Positions 61,105 to 64,000 of a stretch of DNA of 64,000 nucleotides are shown here, piece after piece (the stretch's first letter is position 1; the number at the start of each line of letters is the position of its first letter). The stretch covers positions 434,001 through 498,000 of the forward strand of contig NZ_SNYF01000005.1 in NCBI RefSeq assembly GCF_004362805.1. Direction: 5' to 3'. The notes below the pieces were generated by a model, which made no database searches, was not told the DNA's origin, and saw nothing but the letters and a program-made list of their open reading frames with translations. The position numbers were made by a program, and so were the translations under genes. The DNA is from Algoriphagus boseongensis (GTDB lineage Bacteria > Bacteroidota > Bacteroidia > Cytophagales > Cyclobacteriaceae).

Positions 61105-62213
61105 GGTTTGGAAATTAGGGTCGAAAGAATTGCGGATGCGATATTTTTTCTATGGTCATAACTATCTCTCGCATTGGTTAGAATGAAAAAGCCGATTTCT
61201 AATTCTTCAGAAAGAAGGAAAATCGAACTATATCCAGCTTGTCCTCCAAAGTGTCCAATAAAATTATGTCCATCGATTTGAATTTTCTGGAAACCAAGGG
61301 GATGGTCGGAACCCGATTTAAGCCAATCCATTTCTTTTTGGAAATCACCCATTGGCCCTCTTCCCAAATGAACAAGAGCCATTGCTAAATTTTCCGGAGT
61401 GGTAACCAATCCTGAGGATGGGGAGGGGAACCTTTCCAGTTGAATCGGCTTGGGTTCAATCCTTTTCCAAAGGAAGGTTTTAGCATAGCCCAGCATGGAA
61501 TTATTTTCCTGTGGCCAGGAAGTCACAAATTCTGACGAACTCATGCCAGATTTTTCTAAAACAGTTTCCTTTACCAACTCCTCAAAGGGTTTTTTAGAAT
61601 GATCCTGAAGCGCAAATCCCAATAAATCATAATTGATGTCTGCATAGTGGAAAGAGTCGGCGGCAAATTTGGGTTTGTCTATCTGCTGTAAAATCCTATC
61701 CAGTTTCTTTTGATTTTCCCTTCTCAAAATCAACTCAATTGGACCAGAATCCCTAAGACCGGATTTATGGGAAAGAAGTTGAGCAATCGACAGCGAGTTT
61801 AAAGAAGTGGGAAGGTCATTTTTTTTCGAAAAAATTTCTCCAAGACTCGTGCTGGGGGAAATTTCTGTCTCGGAAAAATAATTAGCGGTGCTTAGGGCCG
61901 TGAATAATTTGGATACACTGGCAACCGGAATTTGACTTTTTATTGTCATGGAATCCCTTGATGCCAGATTTTGAAAGCCAAACGAATTGAGATAGGTCAC
62001 CCTTCCATTTTGAACAATCCCGACAGAAATTCCCGGAATTAGAAAATCCGAAAGACTTTGAATCAAAATGGAATCGATTTTTTCAGCTTGGGTTTTTGGA
62101 ATTGAAATTGGGTCCAAACGAACTTTGGGGTGGCTTTTATACCATTCCCATCCCAGAAAAATCAGGAACCAAAAAATCAGGCCATATAGTCCATAGAGGA
62201 TTTTTCGGTTCAT
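61101..62213 (-). CDS. Beta-lactamase-fold serine hydrolase
   Basis: A 370-residue protein with an N-terminal membrane anchor (ILYGLYGLIFWFLIFLGWEW). Catalytic signature: SVSKLF (Ser-x-x-Lys), the YxN element YADINYDLL and the HxG-type GHFGGQAGY. This is the class C beta-lactamase/DD-peptidase/esterase fold. No specific substrate can be read. Its 4-base overlap with the YfcC transporter suggests that cleavage products may be imported. Confidence 0.9.
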   Translation of the reverse strand: MNRKILYGLYGLIFWFLIFLGWEWYKSHPKVRLDPISIPKTQAEKIDSILIQSLSDFLIPGISVGIVQNGRVTYLNSFGFQNLASRDSMTIKSQIPVASVSKLFTALSTANYFSETEISPSTSLGEIFSKKNDLPTSLNSLSIAQLLSHKSGLRDSGPIELILRRENQKKLDRILQQIDKPKFAADSFHYADINYDLLGFALQDHSKKPFEELVKETVLEKSGMSSSEFVTSWPQENNSMLGYAKTFLWKRIEPKPIQLERFPSPSSGLVTTPENLAMALVHLGRGPMGDFQKEMDWLKSGSDHPLGFQKIQIDGHNFIGHFGGQAGYSSIFLLSEELEIGFFILTNARDSYDHRKNIASAILSTLISKP

Positions 62214-62218
62214 AAGTT

Positions 62219-63553
62219 TTAAGAGGAAGTGAGTTCCTTTACTATTCGAGGATTTTTCGACACGTAATTTTTTGGTAGGTGCTTCTTTAAATCCTTGATG
62301 AAAAGATGGTAGTCCACAGTGATGGTATGCCTTGGTGTATCAATTTGCTGATAATGAGGTTTTTTTACTTCCATTTCGCAAAGCTTTTCAATATCCTTAG
62401 GCCTTTTCCACTCTCCGGTGAGTTCCCTTACCATAAGTTTGCTTTGCAATTCAGCCCCTGGCCAAATACATCCCAAAGGCTGAAACATCCCGATAAAGTA
62501 GAGATTGGTGATTTTGGGATGAAACATCTTGAGATAAAGCGGAACAGGGCCTTTGGAGTAATCGATGAACTCCTTATCAAAAAAAGGATGACTCAGCCAA
62601 TAGCCGGTGCAAGCAATAATGGTGTCGTATTCTTCTTCTTTTCCATCTTCAAAAACAACCTTTTTGCCCTCATATCGCTTAATATCCATTCTGGGTTGAA
62701 CTTTCCCGTGGCGGATTTTATGCATCAATTCGTCATTGATGGTGGGGTGGGTGGATCCAAAAGGAAGAGTTATCGGTCTCAGTCCATATTTTTTGTAATC
62801 TCCCCAATAGGATTTCAAGAGAATTTCATTGAAAAATGATCTGACTTTTACCGGTAGCCATTTGGTGCCTTCGGCGATTACGTCTGAAGGTTTTCCAAAA
62901 AAGAATTTTGGCGCAATCCAGTAGCCTCTTCTCCAGGAAATTGAAGTTTTAGCAGAAACTCGACTGGTTTCCACCGCCACATCGCAGGCAGAGTTGCCGC
63001 CTCCAATTACCAAAACTCGCTTTCCCTCGAAAGGGGAAGCTTTTTTGAATTGATGAGAATGCAAAAATTCGCCTGAAAATTCTCCGGGATAGTGAGGATA
63101 GCGGGGTTTCCAGTGATGACCATTGGCCACGACCAAATGAGTGAAATTTTCGGTTGAGACAATTCCGTCTTTCTCAGTGGTTACTTCCCACGAAGATTCA
63201 TTGACGTATTGGCAATGCTTCACCATTGTCCCAAAACGAATAGAGGGGTACAAGTTGAATTTTCTGGCATAGGCCTGAAAATATCTTCTCAGGGTATCAT
63301 GAGAAGGGTAGTCCGGAACATTGTCCTCAAACTCATCAAAGGTGAAATCCTCGTATTGCGAGAGAGTTTTGGAAGAAATAATATGAGTGGTTTCAAAAAC
63401 ACTCGAGTGACTTTCTTCTTCGGTATAAATCCAGTTGCCGCCTACATTCTGATTGCGGTCAAAAGCGATTGCTTCTATTCCTTGGTCGACTAAATTTTTT
63501 AAAGCGGTAATGCCTGAAGGACCTGCTCCGATGACTGCTACTTTTAATTTCAT
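62219..63553 (-). CDS. Flavin-containing monooxygenase
   Basis: A 444-residue FMO. The FAD site is VIGAGPSGITALKNL, the FMO identity region is FSGEFLHSHQFK, and the NADPH site is VLVIGGGNSACDVAVE. It should oxygenate nucleophilic N or S substrates. The upstream neighbour on the same strand is the serine hydrolase gene (5-base gap), so they probably form one operon with the transporter. Confidence 0.93.
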   Translation of the reverse strand: MKLKVAVIGAGPSGITALKNLVDQGIEAIAFDRNQNVGGNWIYTEEESHSSVFETTHIISSKTLSQYEDFTFDEFEDNVPDYPSHDTLRRYFQAYARKFNLYPSIRFGTMVKHCQYVNESSWEVTTEKDGIVSTENFTHLVVANGHHWKPRYPHYPGEFSGEFLHSHQFKKASPFEGKRVLVIGGGNSACDVAVETSRVSAKTSISWRRGYWIAPKFFFGKPSDVIAEGTKWLPVKVRSFFNEILLKSYWGDYKKYGLRPITLPFGSTHPTINDELMHKIRHGKVQPRMDIKRYEGKKVVFEDGKEEEYDTIIACTGYWLSHPFFDKEFIDYSKGPVPLYLKMFHPKITNLYFIGMFQPLGCIWPGAELQSKLMVRELTGEWKRPKDIEKLCEMEVKKPHYQQIDTPRHTITVDYHLFIKDLKKHLPKNYVSKNPRIVKELTSS

Positions 63554-63654
63554 TGAAACTAATGAAAGGTTATTTTGGGTGTATTGGTATGCTAATTTTA
63601 GCCTATTAATCTAGGATAAATTCCTGAATTGGCGATTGGAATTCCTATTTATCC

Positions 63655-64000
63655 TTATTTTTCTTCGATTTCGGAAAGCAATAATTCGGTGAAAATCCCC
63701 ATGCCTTCAGTTGCTTTTTTAGGGATGCAATGGATTTTTCCGCCAAAATGATTTTCGGAGAATCCCGGATCAATAAGAAATTTCTTGCTGGTTTGAGGGA
63801 CATAATCAATCAATCCCGCCGCTGGATAAACTTGTAAGGAAGTTCCAAGAATCAAAAAGTAATCTGCCTTCTTAGCTAGTTTCATGGCAGGAATCATCAT
63901 GGGTACAGCTTCCCCAAACCAAACTATAAAAGGCCTCAATTGACTTCCTTTCTCACATTTGTCCCCTTCCTTGATTTCCCAATGATCTAAAGGGTAGATC
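63655..64000 (-). CDS. Sirtuin NAD-dependent protein deacylase, N-terminal part outside window
   Basis: The frame is open to the window edge. Visible are KCEKGSQLRPFIVWFGE, AVPMMIPAMKLAKKADYFLI, LGTSLQVYPAAGLIDYVP (the conserved GTSLQV NAD segment) and the C-terminal end. These are the second half of a CobB-type sirtuin. Where a second Cys of the zinc CxxC pair would be expected, the sequence reads C-E-K-G, so this half of the zinc site looks incomplete here. A TTG at 63939 is only an internal codon. Confidence 0.88.
   Translation of the reverse strand, partial: IYPLDHWEIKEGDKCEKGSQLRPFIVWFGEAVPMMIPAMKLAKKADYFLILGTSLQVYPAAGLIDYVPQTSKKFLIDPGFSENHFGGKIHCIPKKATEGMGIFTELLLSEIEEK

Overview
The window looks like chromosomal DNA of a Bacteroidetes bacterium, most likely a marine or aquatic Cyclobacteriaceae-type organism (Algoriphagus-like). 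Grounds: type IX secretion (T9SS) C-terminal sorting domains on three large secreted proteins, a SusE-type lipoprotein, a DUF5777 beta-barrel, few Shine-Dalgarno sequences, and one good Bacteroidetes-type promoter (TTG, 20 bases, TAnnTTTS). The genus is an inference from protein style; no search was run.

Layout. (1) 1-5233, core: an outer-membrane barrel cut by the window edge; a coupled Rieske lipoprotein / DUF5777 barrel / YceI operon; a convergent M50 protease and HAD phosphatase pair. (2) 5336-5412, a CAT-anticodon tRNA. (3) 5394-25963, an integrated genomic island of about 20.6 kb. Its ends are a perfect 17-bp repeat of the tRNA 3' end. A tyrosine integrase lies at the right end, repeated TTTACGG arm-type sites lie near both ends, and a Rep-like replication operon faces a divergent HTH regulator. 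The payload is one seven-gene minus-strand operon: hsdM-hsdS-mcrB-mcrC-hsdR, then an OLD/ABC-type ATPase and an HNH nuclease that resemble Septu (PtuA-PtuB). Around it are unrecognised small genes, a degenerate zinc-ribbon protein and two inverted TPR paralogues. (4) 26036-33530, core: a PASTA / T9SS protein / rhodanese operon, an M43 metalloprotease, and an NfuA-like and Mrp Fe-S pair. (5) 33685-41299, core: dnaG, ribBA, surE, a TPR histidine kinase, a substrate-binding-like protein. (6) 41371-54723, an alpha-glucan locus: SLC45-like MFS transporter, GH31 glucosidase, LacI regulator, SusE lipoprotein, T9SS-exported GH13 amylase, class II aldolase, lipoprotein GH13, then mgsA-pfkA. (7) 54855-64000: GNAT, Tat-exported aminotransferase, a secreted unknown protein, MFS plus aldo-keto reductase, YfcC transporter plus serine hydrolase, FMO, and a sirtuin cut by the window edge.

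How genes work together. In the island, three DNA-targeting activities with different triggers (unmodified type I sites, probably modified DNA for McrBC, and Septu-type sensing) appear to share one transcript. Beside them sit integration functions and a possible replication module, but no conjugation or capsid gene. In the glucan locus, polymer is probably bound and cut outside the cell, oligosaccharides are processed in the periplasm and imported by the MFS carrier, and GH31 releases glucose. FbaA, PfkA and MgsA then place the lower-glycolysis branch point next door. A near-palindrome shared by the GH31 and SusE promoter regions is a plausible LacI-family operator.

The most notable items are the tRNA-bounded island with readable att and arm sites, the composite defence operon inside it, and the 16-bp inverted repeat at the end of the Rep-like gene.
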